A program made the position numbers and the translations under genes. The notes under the pieces were generated by a model. It was not told the DNA's origin. It made no database searches and saw only the letters and a list, made by a program, of their open reading frames with translations. A stretch of 64,000 nucleotides of DNA from Paeniglutamicibacter quisquiliarum (GTDB lineage: Bacteria; Actinomycetota; Actinomycetes; Actinomycetales; Micrococcaceae). The stretch lies in assembly GCF_019084045.1 (NCBI RefSeq), contig NZ_JAHRED010000011.1:53473-117472 (forward strand). The letters run 5' to 3'. Below are positions 51,099 to 62,322 of the stretch, piece after piece. Position 1 is the stretch's first letter; each line of letters starts with the position of its first letter.

Positions 51099-52339
51099 AC
51101 GAGATCATTGAACAGGAAACGGGCGCGCTGGACGCCCTGCAGGGCAGCGAATTGCTGGCCCGCTACAACAATTCGCTGCTGGGCGTCTTCGGCACCCCGC
51201 AGCAGGTGCTGGTGCGCGGGGCCGGCTGCCACGTGTGGGACGCCGACGGCAAGGAATACCTGGACCTGCTCTCCGGGATCGCCGTCAACGCCCTGGGCCA
51301 CGCCCACCCTCTGGTCACCTCCGTGATTTCCTCCCAGCTGGCCACCCTGGGACACATCTCCAACTTCTTCACCAGCCCCACCCAGATCGCGCTGGCCGAA
51401 AAGCTCCTGGGGCTCAGCGAGGCTCCCGCGGGCTCGAAGGTGTTCTTCACCAACTCCGGCACCGAGGCCAACGAGGCGGCCTTCAAGCTGGCCCGCCGGA
51501 ATGCCGGCACGCCCGAGGCCCCGCGCACCAAGATCATCGCCCTTGAACACGCGTTCCACGGCCGCACCATGGGTGCGCTGGCCCTGACCTGGAAGCAGGC
51601 CTACCGGGCACCCTTCGAACCGCTCCCCGGGGGAGTGGAATGGATTCCGGCCGGGGACATCGAGGCCCTGCGTGCGGCGGTCGACGAGACCACCGCCGCG
51701 GTGTTCATCGAACCGATCCAGGGGGAGGCCGGCGTCATCGAATTCGGCCCCGGCTACCTGCAGGCTGCACGCGAGCTCACCGCTGCGGCCGGTGCGCTGC
51801 TGGTCTTCGACGAGGTCCAGACCGGCATCGGCCGCACCGGCGCCTGGTTCGCCTCCGCCGGGGTCCTCCCCGACGCCATGACCCTGGCCAAGGGCCTGGG
51901 CGGCGGATTCCCCATTGGCGCGATGATCGTCTTCGGCACCGAGGCCACCGGGCTGCTCACCCCCGGCCAGCACGGCACCACCTTCGGCGGAAACCCCGTG
52001 GCGACCGCCGCGGCGCTGGCCACCTTGCATGTCATTGAGTCGCAGGACCTCCTGGCGCAGGTGGGAAGGGTGGGCGCGGAGGTGCGGACGAAACTTGCCG
52101 CGCTGGACTTCGTCACGGCCGTCCGCGGCCGGGGGCTGCTCATCGGGTTCGACCTGGCCGCCGCGGTGGCCCCGGCGGTGGTGGCCGCGGCGTTGGACGC
52201 CGGGTTCATCATCAATGCCCCGGGTCCCAACACGCTGCGCCTTGCGCCTCCCCTGATCATCACCACCGAACAGCTCGACACCTTCGTAGCAGCGTTGCCC
52301 GCGATTTATGCCGCGGCCGTTGCCGGCACCCAGGAATAG
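51095..52339 (+). CDS. argD: Acetylornithine aminotransferase
   Basis: Class III PLP aminotransferase of 414 residues that makes N-acetylornithine from the semialdehyde and glutamate. The lysine is in [24 protein letters not shown] is the aspartate/glutamine motif; [10 protein letters not shown] binds phosphate. Overlaps argB by ATGA. Confidence 0.97.
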   Translation: MNEIIEQETGALDALQGSELLARYNNSLLGVFGTPQQVLVRGAGCHVWDADGKEYLDLLSGIAVNALGHAHPLVTSVISSQLATLGHISNFFTSPTQIALAEKLLGLSEAPAGSKVFFTNSGTEANEAAFKLARRNAGTPEAPRTKIIALEHAFHGRTMGALALTWKQAYRAPFEPLPGGVEWIPAGDIEALRAAVDETTAAVFIEPIQGEAGVIEFGPGYLQAARELTAAAGALLVFDEVQTGIGRTGAWFASAGVLPDAMTLAKGLGGGFPIGAMIVFGTEATGLLTPGQHGTTFGGNPVATAAALATLHVIESQDLLAQVGRVGAEVRTKLAALDFVTAVRGRGLLIGFDLAAAVAPAVVAAALDAGFIINAPGPNTLRLAPPLIITTEQLDTFVAALPAIYAAAVAGTQE

Positions 52340-52348
52340 GACCAAAAA

Positions 52349-53313
<965 letters not shown>

Positions 53314-53317
<4 letters not shown>

Positions 53318-53829
53318 GCACTCCGGCATCGTTCCAGCCCACGACGAAGATCGCCCGCCAGGCGCGGGTGAGTGCCATCCTCTCGACCCGCACCGTGCGT
53401 TCGCAGGCCGAGCTGGTGGCCCTGCTGGCAGAGGAAGGCATGGCCGTCACGCAGGCCACGTTGTCGCGCGACCTGGTGGAGCTGGGTGCGGTGCGCGTGC
53501 GCGGCGCCGACGGGGGACTCGTCTACGCGGTGCGCCAGGAGGGCGGGGACCGCAGCCCGCAGGCCGGCGTCAGCCACGAGGTCCACGACGCCAAGCTGGC
53601 CAAGCAATGCGCGGAATTGCTGATCACCGCCGAGGCCTCGGGCAACATCGTGGTGCTGCGCACCCCGCCGGGTGCGGCAAACTTCCTGGCCCTGTCCATC
53701 GACCATTCAACAATGCCGCAGATCCTGGGATGCATCGCCGGGGACGACACCGTCATGCTGGTGACCCGCGACGTGGATGGCGGTGCCGAGGTCGCCGCGC
53801 GCTTCCTGGCACTGGCCGACCCGCAGTAG
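53314..53829 (+). CDS. argR: Arginine repressor
   Basis: A 171-residue regulator: winged HTH N-terminal domain (R-A-E-L-V-A-L-L-A-E-E-G, V-T-Q-A-T-L-S-R-D-L-V-E-L) and C-terminal hexamerisation and arginine-binding core (G-N-I-V-V-L-R-T-P-P-G-A-A-N, I-L-G-C-I-A-G-D-D-T-V-M-L-V). It would repress argC and argH promoters through the ARG boxes found at 47820 and 56279. ATGA overlap with argF. Confidence 0.97.
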
Positions 53830-53872
53830 TCAAATCGACCAGTCGCACCATCGCAGGACCCCGGAGGCATGG

Positions 53873-54031
53873 ATGGACCCGTCAAAGAAGGCCGCAATAC
53901 TCGGTGCGATCCTGGCTGCCCTGGTCTTGCTGGCGATCCTCGCCGGCATCATCGTCGGGACAAGCGGGATGCTCGCCGGTCCCGCGAACGGCCGGACCCA
54001 TCCGGCGCCCATTGCGGCTACCGTGCGGTAA
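53873..54031 (+). CDS. Small membrane protein after argR
   Basis: A 52-residue protein with one long transmembrane helix (about 8-30, A-A-I-L-G-A-I-L-A-A-L-V-L-L) and a polar C-terminus. GGAGG precedes the ATG at a good distance. Family not recognised. It lies just before the terminator that closes the arg operon and may be its last gene. Confidence 0.6.
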   Translation: MDPSKKAAILGAILAALVLLAILAGIIVGTSGMLAGPANGRTHPAPIAATVR

Positions 54032-54044
54032 CCCTTGTGGAACC

Positions 54045-54082
54045 AAAGCCCTTGTGCAACCATTTTGTTGCACAAGGGCTTT
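54045..54082 (+). terminator. Terminator at the end of the arg operon
   Basis: Perfect 16-base arms AAAGCCCTTGTGCAAC and GTTGCACAAGGGCTTT with the loop CATTTT, the longest stem in the window. It lies 14 bases after the small membrane protein gene. Confidence 0.85.
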
Positions 54083-54101
54083 GCGTTTTGAGGGGATGCA
54101 C

Positions 54102-54542
54102 ATGGACGCCACACTGCAGGATGCCATCGAGGCAACCATCGACATCGATGCCACTGCCGAATCCGTTTGGGGGCTGGTCAGCGAACCGGGGTGGTTCATC
54201 AACGGCGGGGCCATCACGACGCATCGGATCGAAACCGACGGTGCATTCTCCACCGTTTGCGACGCGATCTATGGAAAATTCGAATTTGAGACCGTTACCC
54301 TCGATGCCCCGCGCTACGCGGCGTTCCGTTCCCTGGGCGGTCATGAGTGGGACGATCCGGTGCCCAACACGCTCGTTGAGTTCTGGATCGAACCCACACA
54401 TTCCGGCGCGGTAAGGCTGCGGGTCATGGAGAGTGGATTCGCCGCCTTCGATGCCGAGGCGCATCGGCATGCCATTAGTGCCAACACCCGCGGGTGGGAA
54501 GCCGAGATGCTCGCGGCGCAGCGTTATCTGGGCGGAAAATGA
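54102..54542 (+). CDS. SRPBCC (Aha1-like) protein
   Basis: A 146-residue START/Bet v1-fold protein: I-E-A-T-I-D-I-D-A-T-A-E-S-V-W-G-L-V-S-E-P-G at the start and L-R-V-M-E-S-G-F near 108. Such proteins hold hydrophobic ligands. The ATG at 54102 is preferred because AGGGG abuts the ATG at 54096. Its stop overlaps the ATG of an ArsR gene (ATGA), a common pairing of an AHSA1-type protein with an ArsR regulator. Confidence 0.8.
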   Translation: MDATLQDAIEATIDIDATAESVWGLVSEPGWFINGGAITTHRIETDGAFSTVCDAIYGKFEFETVTLDAPRYAAFRSLGGHEWDDPVPNTLVEFWIEPTHSGAVRLRVMESGFAAFDAEAHRHAISANTRGWEAEMLAAQRYLGGK

Positions 54543-54859
54543 TTGGGCAGCCGGATGCGGCCGAATCACAATTGATTTTTGCAGCACTCTCGGACGCCAC
54601 GCGTCGCCGGATGCTCAAGCTCCTAGGTGAGAATGCGAGCAGTGCCTCGCGACTGAGTGCGCCACTGGGTATCAGTCGGCAGGCCACGGCCAAGCACCTG
54701 CGCATCCTTGTCGATGCCGGCCTCGCCAAGAGCCGCCGCGACGGCAGGGAGATCGTTTTCGAATTGGTCCTGGGTGGGCTGGTGCCGGCAAGCGACTACA
54801 TTCGCGGCTTGAAGGCGGGCTTTGAAGTGCAGCTGGTCGAAGCGGCCAAGTTGGGCTGA
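54539..54859 (+). CDS. ArsR family transcriptional regulator
   Basis: A 106-residue winged HTH protein: F-A-A-L-S-D-A-T-R-R-R-M-L-K-L-L-G, then L-G-I-S-R-Q-A-T-A-K-H-L-R-I-L (recognition helix, about 44-58) and the wing. No cysteine metal site is visible, so it is not a metal sensor. Coupled to the SRPBCC gene by ATGA. It probably controls this pair. Confidence 0.86.
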   Translation: MIGQPDAAESQLIFAALSDATRRRMLKLLGENASSASRLSAPLGISRQATAKHLRILVDAGLAKSRRDGREIVFELVLGGLVPASDYIRGLKAGFEVQLVEAAKLG

Positions 54860-54915
54860 GCCAGCGCGCCCGGATTCGCGTGCCGCAGCAACCGGGCCGA
54901 GCCCTTAATGGCCAC

Positions 54916-54950
54916 AGGGACTCCCCGGGCAGATTGCGCGGGGAGTCCCT
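54916..54950. terminator. Bidirectional hairpin between ArsR and macro-domain genes
   Basis: Perfect 12-base arms AGGGACTCCCCG and CGGGGAGTCCCT with an 11-base loop, no U-tract. It separates two convergent genes. Confidence 0.7.
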
Positions 54951-54986
54951 GGTGGAAATCATGTGCGGCCGGAGCGCCGACGGGCG

Positions 54987-55547
54987 CTATGGCCCGTGGA
55001 CGAGCTCGCTCTCGGTGCGCGGAGTGTCGAAGGCCTTGTGGAACGCGGATTCAACAGCGTCGTTGTAGGCAACCAACACCACCCGGTGAATCGATGTCGA
55101 ATGAAGGTACATCTCGAACCAATCGTGGATCGCGCGGGCGGCGATCGCGGCAACGTCCTCCGGGTCCCAGCCGTAGGCACCCGCCCCGATGGCGGGAAAC
55201 GCCACGCTGGTGGCGCCCAGGCGGGAGGCGACGTAAAGGGAATTGGTGAAGCACTGCGACAGCGTCTTGGGATTGGTCTGCCCCACGTGGCGATTCGGCC
55301 CGGGAGAGTGGATGACCCAGCGGGCCGGCAGGTCGCCGGCGCCGGTGGCCAATGCGAGCCCGGAGGCAAGGCCGTCGGGGTGGGTCGTGGCCCTCAGCTT
55401 CCGGCATTCGGCCAGCAGTGCCGGGCCCGCGGCCGCATGGATTGCGTCGTCGACGCCGCCGCCACCGAGCAGGGATGGATTGGCAGCATTGACGATCGCA
55501 TCGACCTTTTGATCGGTGATGTCTCCACGCACGATGTCGATATGCAT
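54987..55547 (-). CDS. Macro domain protein (ADP-ribose deacylase/hydrolase)
   Basis: A 186-residue MacroD-type protein that removes acetyl or ADP-ribosyl groups. Motifs: D-A-I-V-N-A-A-N-P-S-L-L-G-G-G-G-V-D-D-A-I (catalytic loop), V-I-H-S-P-G-P-N, and A-F-P-A-I-G-A-G-A-Y-G-W. The ATG at 55547 is preceded by AGGAG; the longer start is rejected. Convergent with ArsR. No ADP-ribosyltransferase is nearby. Confidence 0.9.
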   Translation of the reverse strand: MHIDIVRGDITDQKVDAIVNAANPSLLGGGGVDDAIHAAAGPALLAECRKLRATTHPDGLASGLALATGAGDLPARWVIHSPGPNRHVGQTNPKTLSQCFTNSLYVASRLGATSVAFPAIGAGAYGWDPEDVAAIAARAIHDWFEMYLHSTSIHRVVLVAYNDAVESAFHKAFDTPRTESELVHGP

Positions 55548-55817
55548 TTCTTCGCTCCTGTCAGTGATCCAGAACACCTGATAAACACCACGATACGCGT
55601 CGGTCCCGATCTTGTGGAGGGGCCCACAGTGGATTCTCAGGTGTGACTAGAGCAAAGCCGAAACGTCGGCCGGAAACGGGGCCACGGGGCAATTGTGTGA
55701 CCTGGGCGGGATGCTCCGGCCGGCGATTGACGTGGACGCGTCGGGCGCGCCCGGGGAAGGTGCGGGCGCCGCGCGGCTGGCGCCCGCTGCCGGCGCGGCC
55801 ACAGGCGGGCCGGGCTC

Positions 55818-56228
55818 CTAGAGGTACTCCTCGATCACTGCCTTGAACTCGGGCAGGTCGAACATCTGGGTGACTGCCAGGGCGTTTTGGGCCCCGAGGC
55901 GCGGATCCGCGCCGCGGGCGAGCAGCAGCCGCGTCAGTGGCTCGTTCTTGCGGAACACCGCGCAGGTCAGTGCGCCCTGGCCCTTGTCGTTGAGGCGGTT
56001 GATGTCGGCGCCGCGCTCGAGCAGGGCGGAGACGGTCGCGTCGTGGCCGTTGTAGGCGGCCAGGATCATCAGCGTGTCGCCCTTGGCGTCGGTGAGATCC
56101 GCGGGGATTCCCTGGTCGATGATGGCCATCAGCTTCTCGGTGTTTCCCTCGCGGGCCAGGTCGAAAATGGAGTGCAGGAACGCGAGCTCTTCCTCGGACA
56201 AGGCGTCGGGGGTGTTCGAATCGGTCAT
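55818..56228 (-). CDS. Ankyrin repeat protein
   Basis: A 136-residue protein with three to four ankyrin repeats: N-T-E-K-L-M-A-I-I-D-Q-G-I-P-A-D, G-D-T-L-M-I-L-A-A-Y-N-G-H-D-A-T-V, G-A-L-T-C-A-V-F-R-K-N-E-P-L-T-R. Such small ankyrin proteins act as adaptors; no partner can be named. TACGAT (56240-56235) and a six-base spacer place the ATG at 56228 at the transcription start. It is divergent from argH and close to its ARG boxes. Confidence 0.83.
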   Translation of the reverse strand: MTDSNTPDALSEEELAFLHSIFDLAREGNTEKLMAIIDQGIPADLTDAKGDTLMILAAYNGHDATVSALLERGADINRLNDKGQGALTCAVFRKNEPLTRLLLARGADPRLGAQNALAVTQMFDLPEFKAVIEEYL

Positions 56229-56278
56229 ACCCAAATCGTACCGGGCGGCCGCCCGGAGGTTGCCGGCGGCATGACGCG

Positions 56279-56312
56279 TGAATAATTATGTAGACTAGTG
56301 AATAAGTATTAA
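56279..56312 (+). promoter_or_regulatory. ARG boxes upstream of argH
   Basis: TGAATAATTATG (56279-56290) and TGAATAAGTATTAA (56299-56312) are 20 bases apart, as expected for tandem ArgR boxes. A -10 element TAGGAT follows at 56354-56359, giving a leader of about 55 bases before argH. Confidence 0.55.
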
Positions 56313-56399
56313 GAATCGGGCGTTGCATCCGGGGCCGGGGAACCGCCCTGCACTAGGATGGACACTGGATTTGGACACCTCTCGAACCGGCGCCCGTGA

Positions 56400-57836
<1,437 letters not shown>

Positions 57837-57859
57837 CGCACCCCGATCCACGATCCCAG

Positions 57860-57891
57860 GGCGGGGCCCACCACACTTGGCGGGCCCCGCC
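57860..57891 (+). terminator. Terminator after argH
   Basis: Ten-base arms GGCGGGGCCC and GGGCCCCGCC with a 12-base loop, 24 bases after the stop. Confidence 0.75.
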
Positions 57892-57930
57892 TTCGTGATT
57901 TCCGGCTGCATCTGCCGATAGGGTGTGGGT

Positions 57931-58668
57931 ATGACCGAGCTCACGCCACAGGACCTGACGACCAGGATCCTCACCTCCCTGTCGGACCTACGCGCATTGG
58001 CGGCCACCGTGGATGCCGCGGCAGCAGCCGAACCCAGTGCCCTGCCTGGATGGAAGCGGGCCCAGCTGCTGGCCCACATCGACGGATTCAGCCGGGCCGC
58101 AACACGTCAGCTGGACACCGCCGGCGCCGACGAGCCATTCCCGATGTACGACGGGGGAATCGAGGGCAGGGAAGCTGCCATCGAGATGACTGCGCTGATG
58201 CGTGCCGAGGCCTTGGTGGCGCGGACCGACGAGTCCCTCGCCGCACTGGAGGCCAGCATCCGCGGCATCAGCGCAGGGGAGTGGGACCTTGCCACCGGGT
58301 TCCGCGGCGGCGGCAGCGTCCAGGACCTGTTTTACGCCATCTGGCGCGAACTGGTCATTCACTCCTCCGACCTGTTGCTGGCGCGCTCGGTCGCCGACTG
58401 GGAACCGGCGTTCTGCGCCCACCTCTTCGACGAGCTCGCGGTGCGGGTGCCCGAATCCAGGCGCTACATCCTTCAGCCGCACGGCGCCCAGCGCATTTCC
58501 CTGGGAAACGGCGATGACGTCACGGTGCTCAGCGGCACCGACTTCGACCTGGCCGCGTGGCTGGCCGGGCGCAAGCCGCTGGGCCCGGTGCAGGCCACCG
58601 CCGGCGCGGACGGTGCCGACCTTCCGGAGCTGGGCCCCTGGCCCTCCGGGCTGAAGGCCCGCAACTAG
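57931..58668 (+). CDS. Maleylpyruvate isomerase family (MDMPI-like) protein
   Basis: A 245-residue protein with the MDMPI N-terminal, DinB-like helical bundle: L-P-G-W-K-R-A-Q-L-L-A-H-I-D-G-F (about 33-48) and R-E-L-V-I-H-S-S-D-L-L, whose His and Glu/Asp would bind the metal. A C-terminal sterol-carrier-like domain follows (about 155-235). Mycothiol-dependent enzymes of this family fit an actinobacterial host; the substrate is unknown. TAGGGT with a six-base spacer puts the ATG at the transcription start. Confidence 0.83.
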   Translation: MTELTPQDLTTRILTSLSDLRALAATVDAAAAAEPSALPGWKRAQLLAHIDGFSRAATRQLDTAGADEPFPMYDGGIEGREAAIEMTALMRAEALVARTDESLAALEASIRGISAGEWDLATGFRGGGSVQDLFYAIWRELVIHSSDLLLARSVADWEPAFCAHLFDELAVRVPESRRYILQPHGAQRISLGNGDDVTVLSGTDFDLAAWLAGRKPLGPVQATAGADGADLPELGPWPSGLKARN

Positions 58669-58698
58669 CCCTGCAACCCTGACGGCGGCGACGTGGTG

Positions 58699-59346
58699 AT
58701 GGACGTGCAAGATGAATTGCTCCGGCTGGGATCGCTGCAGCTGGCTCCGCACCTGCTCGGAGCCCATGTCTCGACCTTCATCAGCGGGCAGCTGGTGGTG
58801 GTTCGGCTGACCGAGGTGGAGGCCTACGACGGTGCCCTGGACCCCGGTTCCCATGCCTACCGGGGAAAGACCGCACGCAACGCCGGCCTGTTCGGCCCTC
58901 CGGGCACCGCCTACGTCTACTTCACCTACGGGATGCACTTTTGCGCCAATGTGGTGTGCGGGACCGAAGGCACGGCCTCGGCGGTGCTGTTGCGCGCCGG
59001 GGAGATCGTCACCGGCCTCGAGGCGGCGACGGCCAGGCGCGGCAACCCCGGGGGACCGGCCGTCAGGCTGCTCAGCGGCCCCGCGCGGCTGGCCCAGGGC
59101 CTCGGGCTGACGCTGGAACACAATACTGCCCGCTTCCGCAACGGAACCGCGGCGCCTCCGGGCCCCGACCTGGGGCTGGACAGGCTGGCCGCCTCCCCGC
59201 CGGAGCACCTGTCCGGCCCGCGCACCGGGGTGGCCGGAAGAGGCGGCGGGGACGAGTACCCGTACCGTTTCTGGCTTCCGGGCGAGCCCAGCGTCTCGCC
59301 GTACCGGAAGGCGGCGCCGCGCAGGGCGCGCGGCCAAAGGGACTAG
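58699..59346 (+). CDS. DNA-3-methyladenine glycosylase (AAG type)
   Basis: A base excision repair glycosylase of 215 residues. The catalytic glutamate is in L-T-E-V-E-A-Y; H-A-Y-R-G-K-T-A-R-N and F-G-P-P-G-T-A-Y-V-Y-F-T-Y-G-M-H are the conserved blocks of the Mpg family, and L-L-S-G-P-A-R-L-A-Q-G-L follows. The first codons G-T-G-G-T-G-A-T-G offer three starts (58693, 58696, 58699); none has a good ribosome binding site. The C-terminal basic tail (K-A-A-P-R-R-A-R-G) is unusual. Confidence 0.9.
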   Translation: MDVQDELLRLGSLQLAPHLLGAHVSTFISGQLVVVRLTEVEAYDGALDPGSHAYRGKTARNAGLFGPPGTAYVYFTYGMHFCANVVCGTEGTASAVLLRAGEIVTGLEAATARRGNPGGPAVRLLSGPARLAQGLGLTLEHNTARFRNGTAAPPGPDLGLDRLAASPPEHLSGPRTGVAGRGGGDEYPYRFWLPGEPSVSPYRKAAPRRARGQRD

Positions 59347-59349
59347 ACT
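59344..59349 (+). promoter_or_regulatory. -10 element for a leaderless apt mRNA
   Basis: TAGACT, six bases, then the apt GTG at 59356. The element overlaps the stop codon region of the glycosylase gene. Confidence 0.55.
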
Positions 59350-59355
59350 AGTCGG

Positions 59356-59892
59356 GTGAATCCAGAGCCTGAGAGCATAAGCGACCTCCTTGACCGACTG
59401 TGCGAAATCGTTCCCGACTACCCCAGCGCGGGGATCTCGTTCAAGGACCTGACACCGGCCTTCGCCGACGCCGCCGGGCTGCGCCGCATGGTCGATGAGA
59501 TCGTCGCCCCCTTCGCCGGACAGTTCGACGTCATCGCCGGACTCGAGGCCCGCGGCTTCGTGCTGGCGGCGGCCGCTGCCTACGCCACGGGAACCGGCAT
59601 GGTCACCGTGCGCAAGGCCGGCAAGCTGCCCCGGCCGGTGCACCGCGACGAGTACACCCTGGAATACGGCACCGGAACCCTGGAACTGCACCGCGACGAC
59701 GTCGCCCCGGGCACCCGGGTGCTGATCCTTGACGACGTGCTGGCCACCGGCGGCACCGTCGGCTCCGCCGCCCGGCTCCTGGGCATGGTCGGCGCGAACG
59801 TCATCGGGGTCGGAGTGGTCCTTGAGCTGCAGGACCTGGGCGGGCGCGAAAGGCTCTCCGGCCTGCAGGTGCATTCGCTCCAGCTCGTCTAG
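59356..59892 (+). CDS. apt: Adenine phosphoribosyltransferase
   Basis: Salvages adenine to AMP with PRPP. The PRPP motif is V-L-I-L-D-D-V-L-A-T-G-G-T (about 121-133); G-L-E-A-R-G-F-V-L and V-R-K-A-G-K-L-P are the adenine-side blocks. 178 residues. GTG start at 59356 on an apparently leaderless transcript. In many actinobacteria apt lies near relA; here it is between repair and RNA polymerase genes. Confidence 0.94.
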   Translation: MNPEPESISDLLDRLCEIVPDYPSAGISFKDLTPAFADAAGLRRMVDEIVAPFAGQFDVIAGLEARGFVLAAAAAYATGTGMVTVRKAGKLPRPVHRDEYTLEYGTGTLELHRDDVAPGTRVLILDDVLATGGTVGSAARLLGMVGANVIGVGVVLELQDLGGRERLSGLQVHSLQLV

Positions 59893-59962
59893 CAACAACC
59901 GCCTGCCGCCACCGGGGCGCCCGCCCCATGGCGACCGGTCAAATACCCGGTGCGACAGAGCG

Positions 59963-59968
59963 TAAACT
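59963..59968 (+). promoter_or_regulatory. -10 element for helD
   Basis: TAAACT, giving a leader of about 30 bases that contains GGGAG before the ATG at 60005. Confidence 0.45.
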
Positions 59969-60004
59969 GGTCTGTCCACGATTTGTTTCATCAGGGAGTG
60001 CTGA

Positions 60005-62293
60005 ATGCCAGAGTCCACGACCGTTCAACCGGAGCTCGAAGCCGAACGCAACTACGTTTCGATGCTCTACACCCGCCTGGATGAACTGCGTGCCGAAAAG
60101 CTCGAGCAGTTGAACCGCACCCGCCGCGGCGGGGCGCAGGGATCCATCCAGAACGTGTCCGAACGCGACTCCTTCGCCGCACTGTATGAAGACCGCCTGG
60201 CACAGCTGAACGCCGTGGAGGACCGGCTGGTCTTCGGGCGGCTGGACCTTGACGATGACGTGAACCGCTCCGGCGAGGAAGACGGTTCGCCGCGCTACAT
60301 CGGCCGCATCGGCATGACCGACGATGACCTCACGCGCCTGATGGTGGACTGGCGGGCCCCGGAGGCGGCGGCCTTCTACCAGGCCACCGCGCTGCACCGG
60401 CAGGGCGTGCGCCGCCGCCGGCACCTGATGCTGCGCGGACGCACCGTGCTGGGCATCGACGACGAGGTGCTGGACACCGAGCTCTTCGCCGAGGACGACG
60501 ACCTGCAGGGCGAGGGAGCGCTGATGGCGGCGCTGACGCAGAAGCGCACCGGCCGCATGGGCGACATCGTGGGCACCATCCAGGCCGAGCAGGACCGGAT
60601 CATCCGCTCCCCGCTGGCCGGGGTGTTGGTGGTCCAAGGCGGACCGGGCACCGGAAAGACCGCCGTGGCGCTGCACCGCGCGGCCTTCCTGCTCTACGAA
60701 CACCGCGAACGCCTCAAGAGCGCCGGCGTGCTGCTGGTCGGCCCGTCCTCCTCCTTCATGCGCTACATCGAACGCGTGCTGCCCTCCCTGGGCGAGACCG
60801 GCGTGGTCATGTCCTCCGTCGGGGAGCTGTACCCGGGCCTGCGCGCCGTGCCCGAGCACAACCGGGAGACAGCCCGCATCAAGGGCAAGGCGTTCATGGC
60901 CAAGGTCGTGGCCAAGGCGGTTTCCAATCGCCAGCGGCTGCTGGCCGAGGACCGCCGCGTCGTGGTCGAGGGCACCCGCCTGGTGCTGACCCGCGGCCAG
61001 GTGCGCCACGCCCGCGACAAGGCGCGTGCCTCCCGCAAGCCGCACAACGAGGCCCGCGAGGTGTTCACCAAGATCCTGATCCGCGAGCTGGCCGAGCAGC
61101 TGCAGCAGGTCCTCGAGGATTCCGCCGGCAACGGCAATGCCGTGGACCGCAGCTACCTGGTCCAGGAAGTGCGCGAGTCACGCGATGTGCGCATCGCGCT
61201 GAACCTTTGCTGGATGCCGCTGACGCCGCAGTCGCTGCTGGAGGAACTCTTCGCCAAGGAGGACCTGCTCGCCGCCGCCGCGCCGCAGCTGAACGCCCGC
61301 GAGCTCAAGGCGCTGCACCGCGAGCCCGGGGCTCCCTGGACCGAGGCCGACGTGCCGCTGCTGGACGAGGCAGCCGACCTGCTTGGCGACTTCAAGGCCG
61401 TGGGCAACAAGGACGCCGGTGTCGAGGCGCAGCTCAAGCGCGACCTGGAAAACGCCGAGGCGACCCTGCGCAACGTCAACGAGATGCTCTTCAACGCCGG
61501 CATCGACGGGCTGGTCGAGGCCCAGGACCTGGCAGACATGAACCAGGAGACCGAGGCACGCCAAACGGCCGCCGAGCGTGCGGTGGCCGACCGCAACTGG
61601 GCCTACGGGCACGTGGTGGTCGACGAGGCCCAGGAGCTTTCCCCGATGCAGTGGCGACTGCTGATGCGCCGCTGCCCGCTGAAGTCATTCACCGTGGTGG
61701 GCGACATCGCCCAGACCTCCTCGGCCTCGGGCGCCAGCAGCTGGGCCCAGGCCATGAAGCCGTTCGTGGCCCAGCGCTTCACCCTTGAGGAATTGACGGT
61801 CAACTACCGGACCCCCATGCAGATCGCCGCCGCCGCGACCCGGGTCGCCCACGCCGCGGGGCTCAAGATCTCCACGCCCAAGGCCGTGCGCGAGGGCCAG
61901 TGGCCGCCGCTGGTGGACCGCCTGGAGGCGGGCCAGCTGTTGCCCAAGCTGCGCGAGGTCCTGCCCGAAGAGGTTGCGATCGCCGACGGCGGGCTGCTGG
62001 CGGTCATCGTGCCCGAGTCCCGCCTGTCGCAGGTCCGCTCCGCGGTGGTCGAGCAATACGGGCGCCGCGTGGGCACCGGCTCGGGAGGGCTGAGCCAGGA
62101 CATCGTCGTGCTTGGAGCACGCGAGGCCAAGGGCCTCGAATTCGATGTGGTGCTTGTCCTTGAACCGCAGGAATTGATCGACGAAGTCGAGGGCACCGTC
62201 GGGGACCTGTATGTTGCGATGACCCGCACCACGCAGCGCCTGCGGATCCTGGCCGAGGGCTCGATCCCGGCGGGCATTGACACGGAAGCGTAA
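60005..62293 (+). CDS. helD: HelD/HelR-type RNA polymerase recycling ATPase
   Basis: A 762-residue UvrD/superfamily 1-like NTPase that dislodges stalled RNA polymerase. N-terminal coiled-coil arm (about 10-75), Walker A G-G-P-G-T-G-K-T (near 212-219), D-E-A-Q-E-L-S-P-M-Q (Walker B, near 538), and a C-terminal helicase-like domain with A-R-E-A-K-G-L-E-F-D and V-A-M-T-R. An insert with a long acidic/basic helical region (about 305-470) matches the actinobacterial class II form. Relatives in Mycobacterium and Streptomyces protect RNA polymerase from rifamycins. Whether this one does is not shown. Confidence 0.88.
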   Translation: MPESTTVQPELEAERNYVSMLYTRLDELRAEKLEQLNRTRRGGAQGSIQNVSERDSFAALYEDRLAQLNAVEDRLVFGRLDLDDDVNRSGEEDGSPRYIGRIGMTDDDLTRLMVDWRAPEAAAFYQATALHRQGVRRRRHLMLRGRTVLGIDDEVLDTELFAEDDDLQGEGALMAALTQKRTGRMGDIVGTIQAEQDRIIRSPLAGVLVVQGGPGTGKTAVALHRAAFLLYEHRERLKSAGVLLVGPSSSFMRYIERVLPSLGETGVVMSSVGELYPGLRAVPEHNRETARIKGKAFMAKVVAKAVSNRQRLLAEDRRVVVEGTRLVLTRGQVRHARDKARASRKPHNEAREVFTKILIRELAEQLQQVLEDSAGNGNAVDRSYLVQEVRESRDVRIALNLCWMPLTPQSLLEELFAKEDLLAAAAPQLNARELKALHREPGAPWTEADVPLLDEAADLLGDFKAVGNKDAGVEAQLKRDLENAEATLRNVNEMLFNAGIDGLVEAQDLADMNQETEARQTAAERAVADRNWAYGHVVVDEAQELSPMQWRLLMRRCPLKSFTVVGDIAQTSSASGASSWAQAMKPFVAQRFTLEELTVNYRTPMQIAAAATRVAHAAGLKISTPKAVREGQWPPLVDRLEAGQLLPKLREVLPEEVAIADGGLLAVIVPESRLSQVRSAVVEQYGRRVGTGSGGLSQDIVVLGAREAKGLEFDVVLVLEPQELIDEVEGTVGDLYVAMTRTTQRLRILAEGSIPAGIDTEA

Positions 62294-62310
62294 TTCCGGG
62301 CGGAGACTGC

Positions 62311-62316
62311 TAATTT
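62311..62316 (+). promoter_or_regulatory. -10 element for a leaderless tyrS mRNA
   Basis: TAATTT, six bases, then the tyrS GTG at 62323, in a 29-base gap after helD. No ribosome binding site is present. Confidence 0.5.
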
Positions 62317-62322
62317 AGTAGG

